NCBI GenBank assembly: GCA_947499005.1
Contig: CANMML010000004.1
Location: 62,001-126,000, forward strand
Source of the DNA: an uncultured Aquimarina sp.
GTDB lineage: Bacteria > Bacteroidota > Bacteroidia > Flavobacteriales > Flavobacteriaceae
DNA: 64,000 bases
Direction: 5' to 3'
Positions 8,440 to 16,640 of this stretch are shown here, piece by piece. Position 1 is the first letter of the stretch. The number at the start of each line of letters is the position of its first letter. Under the pieces are notes generated by a model. That model did not search any database and was not told where the DNA came from. It saw nothing but the letters and a program-made list of their open reading frames with translations. The position numbers and the translations under genes were made by a program.

Positions 8440-9405
8440 ATGAGTTTCAAAAAATATTTTGAGCTAAGAGGAAACCTAGCATCTAAAGATAAAATAGTAT
8501 TAACCATCATCGGTTCACTATTTTTAATTGGATGCTGGTTTTTACTAGCTGAGTTTTTATCAAAAACACTGGTTACTCAGGATGAATCAGTGGATCTTTC
8601 GAAAATTTCTGAAACAGAACAACGCTATTATAAAAGTGATTCGCTTCTGGTAGCAAATTATGATACCTTAGAAAACTTTAGTGAAGAAAAACTTCAATCT
8701 TTTGGATTGAAAAAACAAAAAGTATATCCCTTATTACCGTCACCGGTTAAAGTATTAAAGGCTTTTCCCGAACTAAATGATAAGGATGATGTTATAGGAA
8801 ATACATTTTTTTCTATTAAACTCAACTTCTTAGGGTATTTTCTAGCTATTTTAATCTCTATTCCTGTAGGTTTTCTTTTAGGGTTAATTCCTCTATTTAG
8901 AGGGTTGTTTAGCCAAATCATAGATTCATACAGGTTTATTCCTTTGACTGCTGTAACAGGTATTTTTATTATGTGGTTAGGCTTGGGTAGCGAAATGAAA
9001 GTAGCCTTTTTAGCTTTCGGTATTATTGTATACTTAATACCTGTTGTTGTACAGCGTATAGACGAAGTAGAGAAGGTATATTTAAATACGGTCTTTACAT
9101 TAGGAGCCACTTCTTGGCAAACGATTCGCAGCGTATACATCCCTTATGTTTTTTCGAAAATTATAGATGATATTCGTGTACTTACTGCTATCTCATGGAC
9201 GTATATCACCATTGCCGAAATGCTGAATAAAGGAGGAGGAATTGGAGAATTGATATGGACTGCAAAGAGACAGAGTAGGATTGATAAAGCATTTGCGATA
9301 TTAATCATCATCGTTATTATAGGGATTTTACAAGATCGTTTGTTTGTATTTATAGACAAGCTATTATTTCCATATAAGCATCTTAATAAAGGTAACAAAC
9401 ACTAA
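8440..9405 (+). CDS. ABC transporter permease, SsuC/TauC-like, with insertion after TM1
   Basis: Inner-membrane permease of the BPD_transp_1 family. The C-terminal two thirds carry the usual five helices and the EAA loop that docks the ATPase (TLGATSWQTIRSVYIPYVF). The first helix (about 25-46) is followed by a polar extension of about 60 residues rich in Glu, Asp and Ser before the conserved core, where typical SsuC/TauC proteins have a short loop. This segment should face the periplasm and could contact the OmpA-fused binding protein. Gaps of 2 and 3 bases to the neighbours show one operon. Confidence 0.88.
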   Translation: MSFKKYFELRGNLASKDKIVLTIIGSLFLIGCWFLLAEFLSKTLVTQDESVDLSKISETEQRYYKSDSLLVANYDTLENFSEEKLQSFGLKKQKVYPLLPSPVKVLKAFPELNDKDDVIGNTFFSIKLNFLGYFLAILISIPVGFLLGLIPLFRGLFSQIIDSYRFIPLTAVTGIFIMWLGLGSEMKVAFLAFGIIVYLIPVVVQRIDEVEKVYLNTVFTLGATSWQTIRSVYIPYVFSKIIDDIRVLTAISWTYITIAEMLNKGGGIGELIWTAKRQSRIDKAFAILIIIVIIGILQDRLFVFIDKLLFPYKHLNKGNKH

Positions 9406-9408
9406 GTT

Positions 9409-10215
9409 ATGTCTGTACAATTTCAAGATACTCATGCCGCAAATATTATTGAATTACGAGGGGTAAATCAATATTATGATGAAGGCAAAACAAAGATTAT
9501 TGAAGGTTTAGATTTACTTATAGAAGACAAACCAATGCAAGGACAATTTGCAGCAATCCTTGGGATGTCGGGTTGTGGGAAATCTACTTTATTAAGATAT
9601 ATTGCAGGTCTTCAAAAGCCTACTTCGGGAGAAGTATTGGTGAAGGGAAAACCTGTCAGTAAGGAGAATAGAGTGAGTATGGTTTTTCAACAGTATTCTT
9701 CTCTTCCTTGGATGACTGTATTGGATAATGTTGCTTTGGGGTTGCAATTTAAAGGGGTTCCTAAGCAAGAACGAGAAGCAAAAGCCATGGAGATGATACA
9801 ACTCGTAGGCTTAGAAGGACATCACAAAAAATATGCACAATATCCAATATTATCGGGTGGTCAGTTACAGCGAGTGGCGATTGCCAGAAGTTTAATGTCT
9901 AATCCCGAAATACTATTAATGGATGAGCCTTTTGGAGCTTTAGACGTTAAGACAAGACTGCAAATGCAAGACTTATTGTTAAGTATTTGGGAGAAATTTA
10001 GTCCGACGATACTTTTTGTGACTCATGATATACAAGAAGCAGTGTATTTGGCAGATGATATTTTTATAATGAAGCACGCGCCATCTCATTTTGTAGAACA
10101 TATACATGTAGATCTTCCTTTTAAAAGAGATCGTGAAACAAAAAGATTGCCCAATTTTGATGAATTAGTACATCAGGTAGAAGATGCTATGATGAAGATT
10201 GATACCGTTGGATAA
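9409..10215 (+). CDS. ABC transporter ATPase, SsuB/TauB/NrtD-like
   Basis: All nucleotide-binding motifs are intact: Walker A GMSGCGKST (52-60), Q-loop MVFQQYSSLPWMTV, signature LSGGQLQR (148-155), Walker B ILLMDEP with D172/E173, D-loop GALD, and H-loop T205-H206-D207. The QYSSLPWMTVLDNVALGL segment is typical of the sulfonate/taurine/nitrate importer ATPases. It would energise import by the adjacent permease and OmpA-fused binding protein. A 116-base gap to the AAA+ gene may hold an internal promoter, none clearly visible. Confidence 0.92.
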   Translation: MSVQFQDTHAANIIELRGVNQYYDEGKTKIIEGLDLLIEDKPMQGQFAAILGMSGCGKSTLLRYIAGLQKPTSGEVLVKGKPVSKENRVSMVFQQYSSLPWMTVLDNVALGLQFKGVPKQEREAKAMEMIQLVGLEGHHKKYAQYPILSGGQLQRVAIARSLMSNPEILLMDEPFGALDVKTRLQMQDLLLSIWEKFSPTILFVTHDIQEAVYLADDIFIMKHAPSHFVEHIHVDLPFKRDRETKRLPNFDELVHQVEDAMMKIDTVG

Positions 10216-10331
10216 TTGAGTTTATAAAGGATACAGAGAACAATGTGTTTAGTATAATTAAGAGAGAACAATCTCTTTAAATTAGATCAATAATCATTAG
10301 ATCCGATTTCAATTACTATTTCTTGAATATT

Positions 10332-12233
10332 ATGAATATTAGAAAATACTTTAAGACTACAGATTTATTTTTTTCGAAGTTAAATGAGGTAGATAAGGCA
10401 CACTTTTTTAAAGGAAAAGCAATGAATCCTTTAAAGGTAATTTCTATTTCAGATCGCTTTTCTTCTTTGAATATAAAAGAAGAAGATTTGTTGTTGATGT
10501 ATTCTATTTCTGGAAGTAGAGAAGATTTAGATGTATTGTTAACGACTAAACAAGTACACCTAAAGGAAGAAAGATTTCCTTTGGAGTCTTGGTTGTCAAA
10601 CATTCAAAAATTAAAAGATATTCATCAAGATCATCTGCAATTGCTAACAAATCTTGTCAATGATCTTATCCTACATAATAATGATGAAAAAAGAGATCTA
10701 GCCTCTTTTACAGATAAATTCAAAGACTTTTTAAATAAAAAGGAGTCCACAACACAACAGTTTGATATCGATTATGAGTTCCTTCAAATACTAAAACATG
10801 AAGGAGAAAAGATCGAACAGCTAGCGGAGGATCTTAATAATAATAAAGCATTTAGTAATACCATTAATGATATTGTAAATAAGTCCGATGATGCTATGGT
10901 ATTTAAGGCAGAGCATATTGTACTTCAAGATATTATTAAAGTGTATAATTGGATTTATCCACTAAGTGATAAAAAGAATACGATTGCAGAATCTAAAGTA
11001 AAATTCACTTTAGCTTTTCTTTTTGAAAAATTACAAGGAAACGATATGATCTCTAGTATATCTATTGAGCGTATCAATAAATTTGTAGTATCAGAAAAGT
11101 TCGATGAGAATATAGAAACGATAAAAAAAGCTAATCTTTTTGATTTAGGAGAGGAGTATAAAAATGAGTTTTTATTACCAGCTATCTTAAAAAGATTGGA
11201 TAGTCCACATTTTGTGAATTCGGGTACTTTTTTATACCGTATTGCTTCATTAATTACGAAAGCAGACGGTAGTATTTCTGAAGAAGAGCAGCAATTATTA
11301 ACTAAAATAGAAGATAAATTATCGCATCCTAAACATAAGATTCAAGGAGTTACACAAAGTGAAGTAGATGAAAACGAAACACTAGAAGATGTAATGGATG
11401 AACTGAATCAACTAATAGGTTTAGACAACATAAAACAATCTGTTCAAGAGCTTTCTAACTTCTTAAAAATTCAAAAAATAAGAGAAGAAAAAGGCTTGAA
11501 AAGTGTTACAAACTCATTGCATTCCGTTTTTATGGGGCCTCCGGGGACTGGAAAAACGACGGTAGCTCGCCTAGTTTCTAAAATTTATAAGCATTTAGGA
11601 TATTTAGAAAAAGGACATCTGGTTGAAACGGATAGATCTGGTATGGTTGCTGGATACGTAGGTCAAACGGCATTGAAAGTCGAAGAGGTGGTAACAACAG
11701 CGATGGATGGAGTTCTTTTTATAGACGAAGCCTATTCATTAGCTAGTGGAAACAAGAAGGATTTCGGAAATGAAGCGGTAGAGGTACTGCTTAAAAAGAT
11801 GGAAGATCATAGAAAAGATCTTATTGTGATTGTTGCAGGGTATCCTGATGAAATGAAGGATTTTATTGGTGCGAATCCAGGGCTTCAATCTCGATTTAAT
11901 CGATATTTTAATTTTGATCATTACAAACCGATTGAATTGATGGGGATTTTCGAATTGTTTTGTAGAAAAAATGATTTCCAATTAGTAGATGAGGCTAAGG
12001 AAAAACTACAATTTATCTTTGACAAACTATATGAGAAGCGTCATAAAAGCTTTGGAAATGGGAGAGTGTCAAGAAATCTATTTGAAAAAATCATAGAATA
12101 TCAAGCGAATCGTATTGTTGCTATAACGCCACTTACCGAAGAGCTATTAAAGAATATTACAGAAGAAGATATTCCTCCTGTCAATAAAACTGTAGAAGAT
12201 TATTTGCGTTTTCAACAAGATGAAAATGAATAA
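10332..12233 (+). CDS. AAA+ ATPase of CbxX/CfxQ type with TerB-like domain
   Basis: The start is placed at ATG 10332; a TTG nine bases upstream is possible but less likely. The N-terminal half (1-280) is helical and unrecognised. A TerB-like helical segment follows around residues 292-335, with ITKADGSISEEEQQLL. The C-terminal half is a CbxX/CfxQ/SpoVK-type AAA+ module: Walker A GPPGTGKT (402-409), Walker B GVLFIDEAYSLA (460-471), then sensor-1 IVIVAGYPDEM and an arginine-finger region LQSRFNRYF. Such ATPases remodel protein or membrane-bound assemblies. Here the obvious partner is the PspA-like protein or the transporter of the same cluster, as an inference. Its last codons overlap the dioxygenase gene. 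Confidence 0.85.
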   Translation: MNIRKYFKTTDLFFSKLNEVDKAHFFKGKAMNPLKVISISDRFSSLNIKEEDLLLMYSISGSREDLDVLLTTKQVHLKEERFPLESWLSNIQKLKDIHQDHLQLLTNLVNDLILHNNDEKRDLASFTDKFKDFLNKKESTTQQFDIDYEFLQILKHEGEKIEQLAEDLNNNKAFSNTINDIVNKSDDAMVFKAEHIVLQDIIKVYNWIYPLSDKKNTIAESKVKFTLAFLFEKLQGNDMISSISIERINKFVVSEKFDENIETIKKANLFDLGEEYKNEFLLPAILKRLDSPHFVNSGTFLYRIASLITKADGSISEEEQQLLTKIEDKLSHPKHKIQGVTQSEVDENETLEDVMDELNQLIGLDNIKQSVQELSNFLKIQKIREEKGLKSVTNSLHSVFMGPPGTGKTTVARLVSKIYKHLGYLEKGHLVETDRSGMVAGYVGQTALKVEEVVTTAMDGVLFIDEAYSLASGNKKDFGNEAVEVLLKKMEDHRKDLIVIVAGYPDEMKDFIGANPGLQSRFNRYFNFDHYKPIELMGIFELFCRKNDFQLVDEAKEKLQFIFDKLYEKRHKSFGNGRVSRNLFEKIIEYQANRIVAITPLTEELLKNITEEDIPPVNKTVEDYLRFQQDENE

Positions 12234-13143
12234 GATGATTACAGAAAAGGATATTTCTAAAAAAGTAGGTCATGCCGTAAAATCACCTATTCGCATTGGG
12301 AATCTAAAAGATCTAGGAATCGATCATGAAGTATTCATAAATCATTTTAGCCCCTTTTTTGAAGAATTAAAGAATGACGATTATGCTGTTAAGGCAAAGC
12401 AGATCAATTTTCTTAAAGAGGCTTTTCCTGAAGATGCTACTGAGATAGAAACATTTCATAAAGCGTATTTCGAAAATAAAGTTGAAGGAGCGGTTTTTAT
12501 TCCGTGGATAAAGAAGTTAACACCAGATGCACTAGAAGCATTTAAAATAGTTTCTACGATTACAAGACAACGTAATATTGCTTCCTTTCTAATAGAAATA
12601 TGGGATAATGAAATTTTCATAGAACGAACTCGAGAAGATGGTTTTGAGCAGAATGTAGGAGATTTTAGAGGGTGGAAACGAGAATTTCAACAAGCAGATA
12701 GTACTGCTGTTGAAGATCCTCTTTTTTACAAGCTCATGAAAAAAATCACGTTGCTAGTAAAAGAAATTCATCCTGATATAAGAAAGCTACAAATTACCAG
12801 TCATTTTATGCGAACCATAGCTCGTGAAAAGATCAAAGGGGAAAATGCACCTGAAGGGATTCATGAAGACGGTGCCGAGTATATAATGTCTGCACTGGTC
12901 GTAAACCGTCACAATATTAACGGTGCTGCAAGTCAAATTTATGAGAAGAAAGATAAAGGAGAAAAAGCTTTAATTTTTGAGAAAGAGTTGGCTCCAGGAG
13001 AATTTATATTTCAAGCAGATACAGGAGAAGAATATACGTTTGGGAATGATTTATGGCATTATGTAACTCCAGCAGAGCCCGAAGACATTAATGAAATCGG
13101 GCTAAGGGATATTATAGGTTTTGATATTGATCTGTTGGATTAA
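12220..13143 (+). CDS. 2-oxoglutarate/Fe(II) dioxygenase, PF10014-like
   Basis: The C-terminal half fits the family of L-isoleucine 4-hydroxylase and BsmA: EGIHEDGAEYIMSALVVNRH, then GEFIFQADTGEEYTFGNDLW and H-Y-V-T-P, then GLRDIIGFDI. The iron triad would be H215, D217 and H280, and R296 would hold 2-oxoglutarate. The N-terminal 130 residues are unfamiliar. Possible ATG starts lie at 12220, 12226 and 12235; the last begins just after the AAA+ stop. Family members hydroxylate free aliphatic amino acids or related small molecules, so the transporter could import the substrate, but this is inference. The 3' end overlaps the convergent methyltransferase by 4 bases. Confidence 0.75.
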   Translation: MKMNKMITEKDISKKVGHAVKSPIRIGNLKDLGIDHEVFINHFSPFFEELKNDDYAVKAKQINFLKEAFPEDATEIETFHKAYFENKVEGAVFIPWIKKLTPDALEAFKIVSTITRQRNIASFLIEIWDNEIFIERTREDGFEQNVGDFRGWKREFQQADSTAVEDPLFYKLMKKITLLVKEIHPDIRKLQITSHFMRTIAREKIKGENAPEGIHEDGAEYIMSALVVNRHNINGAASQIYEKKDKGEKALIFEKELAPGEFIFQADTGEEYTFGNDLWHYVTPAEPEDINEIGLRDIIGFDIDLLD

Positions 13144-14024
13144 GACAAAGTACAGGTGATATCATCAAGTGAAGCCCCGTAATTGAAATTAAAATCTATA
13201 TGAATTAAATCTCCTGCTTTTACCTCAATAGTATTGGTCGTTTTTAATACTGTTGGAGGCATTAAACTGTCGGTACCTGTAAAATTAGATCCAGGAGTAA
13301 CTTCGACATATGATTCTAAATACAATGCATTCACTGTTCCAGAAAAAAGAACAGGAACGGAAAAACTAAGAGAAACGCCTTGCTTTTTTTCTTTTAGTAA
13401 TTCAATTTCATTTACTAGAAATTGTTGTGTCAAAAACATAGGTTGATGACGCGTAAAATTAACAGGGTAGTGGTGTACTTCTTTATCGATTTGAGCCTCA
13501 CACAGTCTAGCGAAATTAACAATGCGATTTGGTAATAATTTACCATCGGGTTTTAAGAATTCTCGCATATGCTGAAAAATCTGGACCTGAAACTCATTAG
13601 CACAGTAAATACTCATTAGTTCGCCAATAACGAAATCTACTTTTTCAGGTAATTCAACTGTTAATGCATCGGCGTGAATAACCTCTACCTTATGAGTCCA
13701 GTCGTGTTTTGCAACCTCTTCTTTAATGAAAGGAATGATATCAGGATTATTTTCAATTAAATAGGCTTTCTTTACGTAAGGCATATATAATTTCGTAAGT
13801 GGTAACGTTCCTACACCCACTTCACATACTACAGCATTTTTTAAGTTATCATGAATTTCAAAAGCATTCCCAAAGGCATCAACACGTTGCTGATCCGATT
13901 CCATTATTTTATAATAAATTTCAGGAAAACCAAAATGATCTTCATCAAAGGTTTGAGCATCAAGTAACTTATATTTTAAGGCTTCGTAATTGTCTATTAT
14001 AGTTTCAAATAAATTGTCTGACAT
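13140..14024 (-). CDS. PRMT-like SAM-dependent methyltransferase
   Basis: A Rossmann-fold methyltransferase with motif I EVGVGT (68-73), an acidic motif II (IENN, 90-93), and GELMS (134-138), which resembles the double-E-loop region of protein arginine methyltransferases. The C-terminal beta-rich region (about 160-294) also recalls the PRMT barrel. It could methylate a protein or a small molecule; the bacterial members are largely uncharacterised. It converges on and overlaps the dioxygenase gene by 4 bases, which suggests long-standing linkage with that cluster. Confidence 0.75.
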   Translation of the reverse strand: MSDNLFETIIDNYEALKYKLLDAQTFDEDHFGFPEIYYKIMESDQQRVDAFGNAFEIHDNLKNAVVCEVGVGTLPLTKLYMPYVKKAYLIENNPDIIPFIKEEVAKHDWTHKVEVIHADALTVELPEKVDFVIGELMSIYCANEFQVQIFQHMREFLKPDGKLLPNRIVNFARLCEAQIDKEVHHYPVNFTRHQPMFLTQQFLVNEIELLKEKKQGVSLSFSVPVLFSGTVNALYLESYVEVTPGSNFTGTDSLMPPTVLKTTNTIEVKAGDLIHIDFNFNYGASLDDITCTLS

Positions 14025-14190
14025 CTCTTTGTTTTATGTGTTAAGGTATTAAAATATAATATACTAGCTTCCCTAAAAGATATTGGAATTGGAGCTTTAA
14101 ATTTATATAGGAAAATCTCATCTTATTCATAATAACTAATAAATGTCAGATGAAATGTAGTACAGTATAAATTTAACTATATTAGGCTTA

Positions 14191-16305
14191 TTAGTCTTCA
14201 TTTAAAGTGTCTACAAGTTGTTTATGAAACATTAAGATCAATCCAATGTTCTTTTGTTCTAAACGTTGACAGTGTGATCCTGCTGATTCTAATTCATTAA
14301 GAATTTCATTAAAGGCTCCTGTTTCAAAAATATTTCCTCCACGATTTTTAAATTGCCCTCCATCAATAATATTAGTTTTAAATTCCTCAGAATCATCAAT
14401 GTTTGACATAGGAATAAACTTTATTGCATCTATTTTTGTAATTTCTTTGTTTAAATCACTAATCCAAGATTTAACTTTAGAGCTAAAATTTCTAACGGTA
14501 TTTTCTTCAATATTGCCTTGTTGCTGTAGTTGCTCGAATTCTGTGTAAATATTCGATTTGGTATTTATTATAGCTTTGTAAATTTCTGTGATAATTTTGT
14601 GCTGATGATAAATATCCAATAACTCTTGCTTTTTATTTATTTGATTAGCCAGTTTTAAATGGATGGCACAAAATTCAATATCCCATGGTTTAAATGTATC
14701 ATTAAATAACTTTTCTCTTTCTAATTGAAGCATATTATAACCTTCAGAAATATTCTTTTTTGTAAAACTTTTTCCTTTAAATTCGATTTTAGTCTCAGTA
14801 GTAGTTTTATTAGAGATTTCTACAGCCTTTTGCATTAAAAGCTCGATTTCTCTAATAGGCTCCATTAGGGTTTTTAAATGCTCTTTAAGTTCTTTAAAAC
14901 TTGATTTTGTAATATCTTTTTTAAGGGTAGCAGTATTCATTAACTCCTGACTATCTTCGATATGCAAAAAGCGATTTTCAAATGTGTTTTGGTATTCCTC
15001 TTGCAGTTCTTTGCCTTGGGTTTCTTGCAAAATGAAATTTTCAAATACTTCCATTTCAGAAAAGCCCTCAACCTTTTGCCCAATGTATTCATTGTAAATT
15101 AAGGAGGTCATTTCTTCTTGAAGCTTTTCATGATTATTGAATAGAATCCAAGGGTTTCTAGTATCTGATTTACAACTGATGAAAGGTGTTTTAGCGTTGT
15201 TTTCACGAAGATCATTCGGTGGGTGACTAGAATACATACCCACTTTCGAATTTTCAGAAGAAGAGAAATATTGTTTTATGCCATTAACATCTTTTGGAAG
15301 GGTATTTAGAGCTTCACTTTGAACGTCTTTAATACGTTCATGAGCAATCTGATTGTGTTTATATAAATTCTTGGTAAAGACTTTTTTCTTTGAAGCCAAA
15401 TAAGCATGCTGTACTGTTGTATTCCAATTTTCAAATCCAGTATCTAATTTCCATAACGCAGCCACAATAGCTTCACTACCTGAAGTCCTTACAGCCACCT
15501 TATCTGCATTAAATTCCATTTCTCTAGAAAGAGAAGAATACATAATATTTAGAAATTGATAAAATAATGTCAAAACTTGTCTAATAACCCATATTACTGG
15601 AGTTACTAGCCATGCAGCTGCAGATAATCTAATATCAGCATGTCTCCATTGTTCTAATATATCATCCCATTTATCTCGATTGAATATCATATCATGAATA
15701 ATAGAATTGGCTGAATTTATGTAGCTACCTATTTTCATAGATCGCTGCGCAAAATGCCCAAATTCATGACTAATTACAGCTTTAAATTCAGAAAGATTTA
15801 ACGTGTCTGTAAGCCCCATTCCTATAGTGAGTTCTTTTTTGATAGGCAAAAATAAACTTAACCAAGTATTCGAATATGCTACATATGCATTGACATCAGG
15901 ATCAACATATATATTCTTAGGCTTAGGTGCTCCTGTTTCTGCACAAATTTGATAAATGAAGTTCCATAAATCTACATGTTCATCCTTGTTTAATTTGATC
16001 CTGTTTGTAGGTTTGAAATTTTTAATTTTAAAAATAAATTTAACTGTAAAAGCAAGTAACATAATACTTCCTCCAATAGCTCCAACTTTTAAAATAATAG
16101 TAAGTTTATTAATACTATCCATAGGATATATAAGAGCATAATAAGCTAGATAACCCACCCCTATAACTAAAGCTACATACAATGTGAAGAATGTAATAAT
16201 AGCAAAAATGGCAAAAATTGATTTTAAAATATATGTGCCAGGCAACCTAGTTAAATTGCTAGGTATGTTCTTAGGGCTTTCAGGGTATTTTAAATTGGTA
16301 TTCAT
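14191..16305 (-). CDS. M48 family membrane zinc metalloprotease, long form
   Basis: I place the start at the ATG ending at 16305, since upstream codons encode an atypical leader. Two N-terminal membrane helices (about residues 27-55 and 70-90) precede an M48 catalytic domain with HEFGH (180-184) and the distal glutamate in SREMEFNADKVA. Two further hydrophobic stretches follow the HEFGH helix. The C-terminal 330 residues are a long helical, coiled-coil-rich cytosolic or periplasmic region of unknown role, making the protein about twice the length of HtpX. Likely inner-membrane protease. Confidence 0.82.
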   Translation of the reverse strand: MNTNLKYPESPKNIPSNLTRLPGTYILKSIFAIFAIITFFTLYVALVIGVGYLAYYALIYPMDSINKLTIILKVGAIGGSIMLLAFTVKFIFKIKNFKPTNRIKLNKDEHVDLWNFIYQICAETGAPKPKNIYVDPDVNAYVAYSNTWLSLFLPIKKELTIGMGLTDTLNLSEFKAVISHEFGHFAQRSMKIGSYINSANSIIHDMIFNRDKWDDILEQWRHADIRLSAAAWLVTPVIWVIRQVLTLFYQFLNIMYSSLSREMEFNADKVAVRTSGSEAIVAALWKLDTGFENWNTTVQHAYLASKKKVFTKNLYKHNQIAHERIKDVQSEALNTLPKDVNGIKQYFSSSENSKVGMYSSHPPNDLRENNAKTPFISCKSDTRNPWILFNNHEKLQEEMTSLIYNEYIGQKVEGFSEMEVFENFILQETQGKELQEEYQNTFENRFLHIEDSQELMNTATLKKDITKSSFKELKEHLKTLMEPIREIELLMQKAVEISNKTTTETKIEFKGKSFTKKNISEGYNMLQLEREKLFNDTFKPWDIEFCAIHLKLANQINKKQELLDIYHQHKIITEIYKAIINTKSNIYTEFEQLQQQGNIEENTVRNFSSKVKSWISDLNKEITKIDAIKFIPMSNIDDSEEFKTNIIDGGQFKNRGGNIFETGAFNEILNELESAGSHCQRLEQKNIGLILMFHKQLVDTLNED

Positions 16306-16640
16306 AATATAACGAAAAAAGCTAAAGTCAGTATTTAACGTGCAATATATAAATTGTATGTGTAATAACAATATCTGTTGTTATTATGTCATTCTAAAAC
16401 TTCAAAATATTTCTTTATTCAATTACTCTTTTTTCTAGTTATTAAAGAGTGCTTAATATATTTATAAGTTTTTCTCAAATACGAAAAGTAAACTACCTCG
16501 AAGAAAGACCAAGAGGCATTTTATAAGAAATAAAATTTTAATTTTAAGGTTTGGCTTTGGGTATTATACCCTTGGACGGGTGTATATACATAAACTAAGG
16601 GCAATCTCTTCTGTTATTATATATTCAACTGGATTAATTA
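16306..16640. other. AT-rich intergenic region with an 8-bp inverted repeat
   Basis: The 335-base gap between uvrA and the M48 gene (both minus) holds no gene that I can support. An inverted repeat with arms AATAACAA (16364-16371) and TTGTTATT (16378-16385) lies about 60 bases upstream of the M48 start and could be an operator or part of its promoter. A second short near-palindrome, GGGTATTATACCC, lies near 16558. Neither has a T-tract typical of a terminator. Confidence 0.4.

Noticed and set aside
8694-9140. Minus-strand 148-codon frame within the ABC permease gene
   Set aside because: Antisense shadow of a well-supported permease; no recognisable domain and composition typical of a reverse frame.
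9406-10331. Reading the ABC importer as a defence or toxin system because of the nearby AAA+ gene
   Set aside because: No nuclease, toxin, phage or integrase genes are present, and the ABC genes have normal importer motifs; envelope function fits better.
14191-16371. Longer M48 protein starting 22 codons upstream
   Set aside because: The extra N-terminal residues (MLLHIQFIYCTLNTDFSFF) look untranslated in style, and an ATG directly before the typical N-terminus is available.
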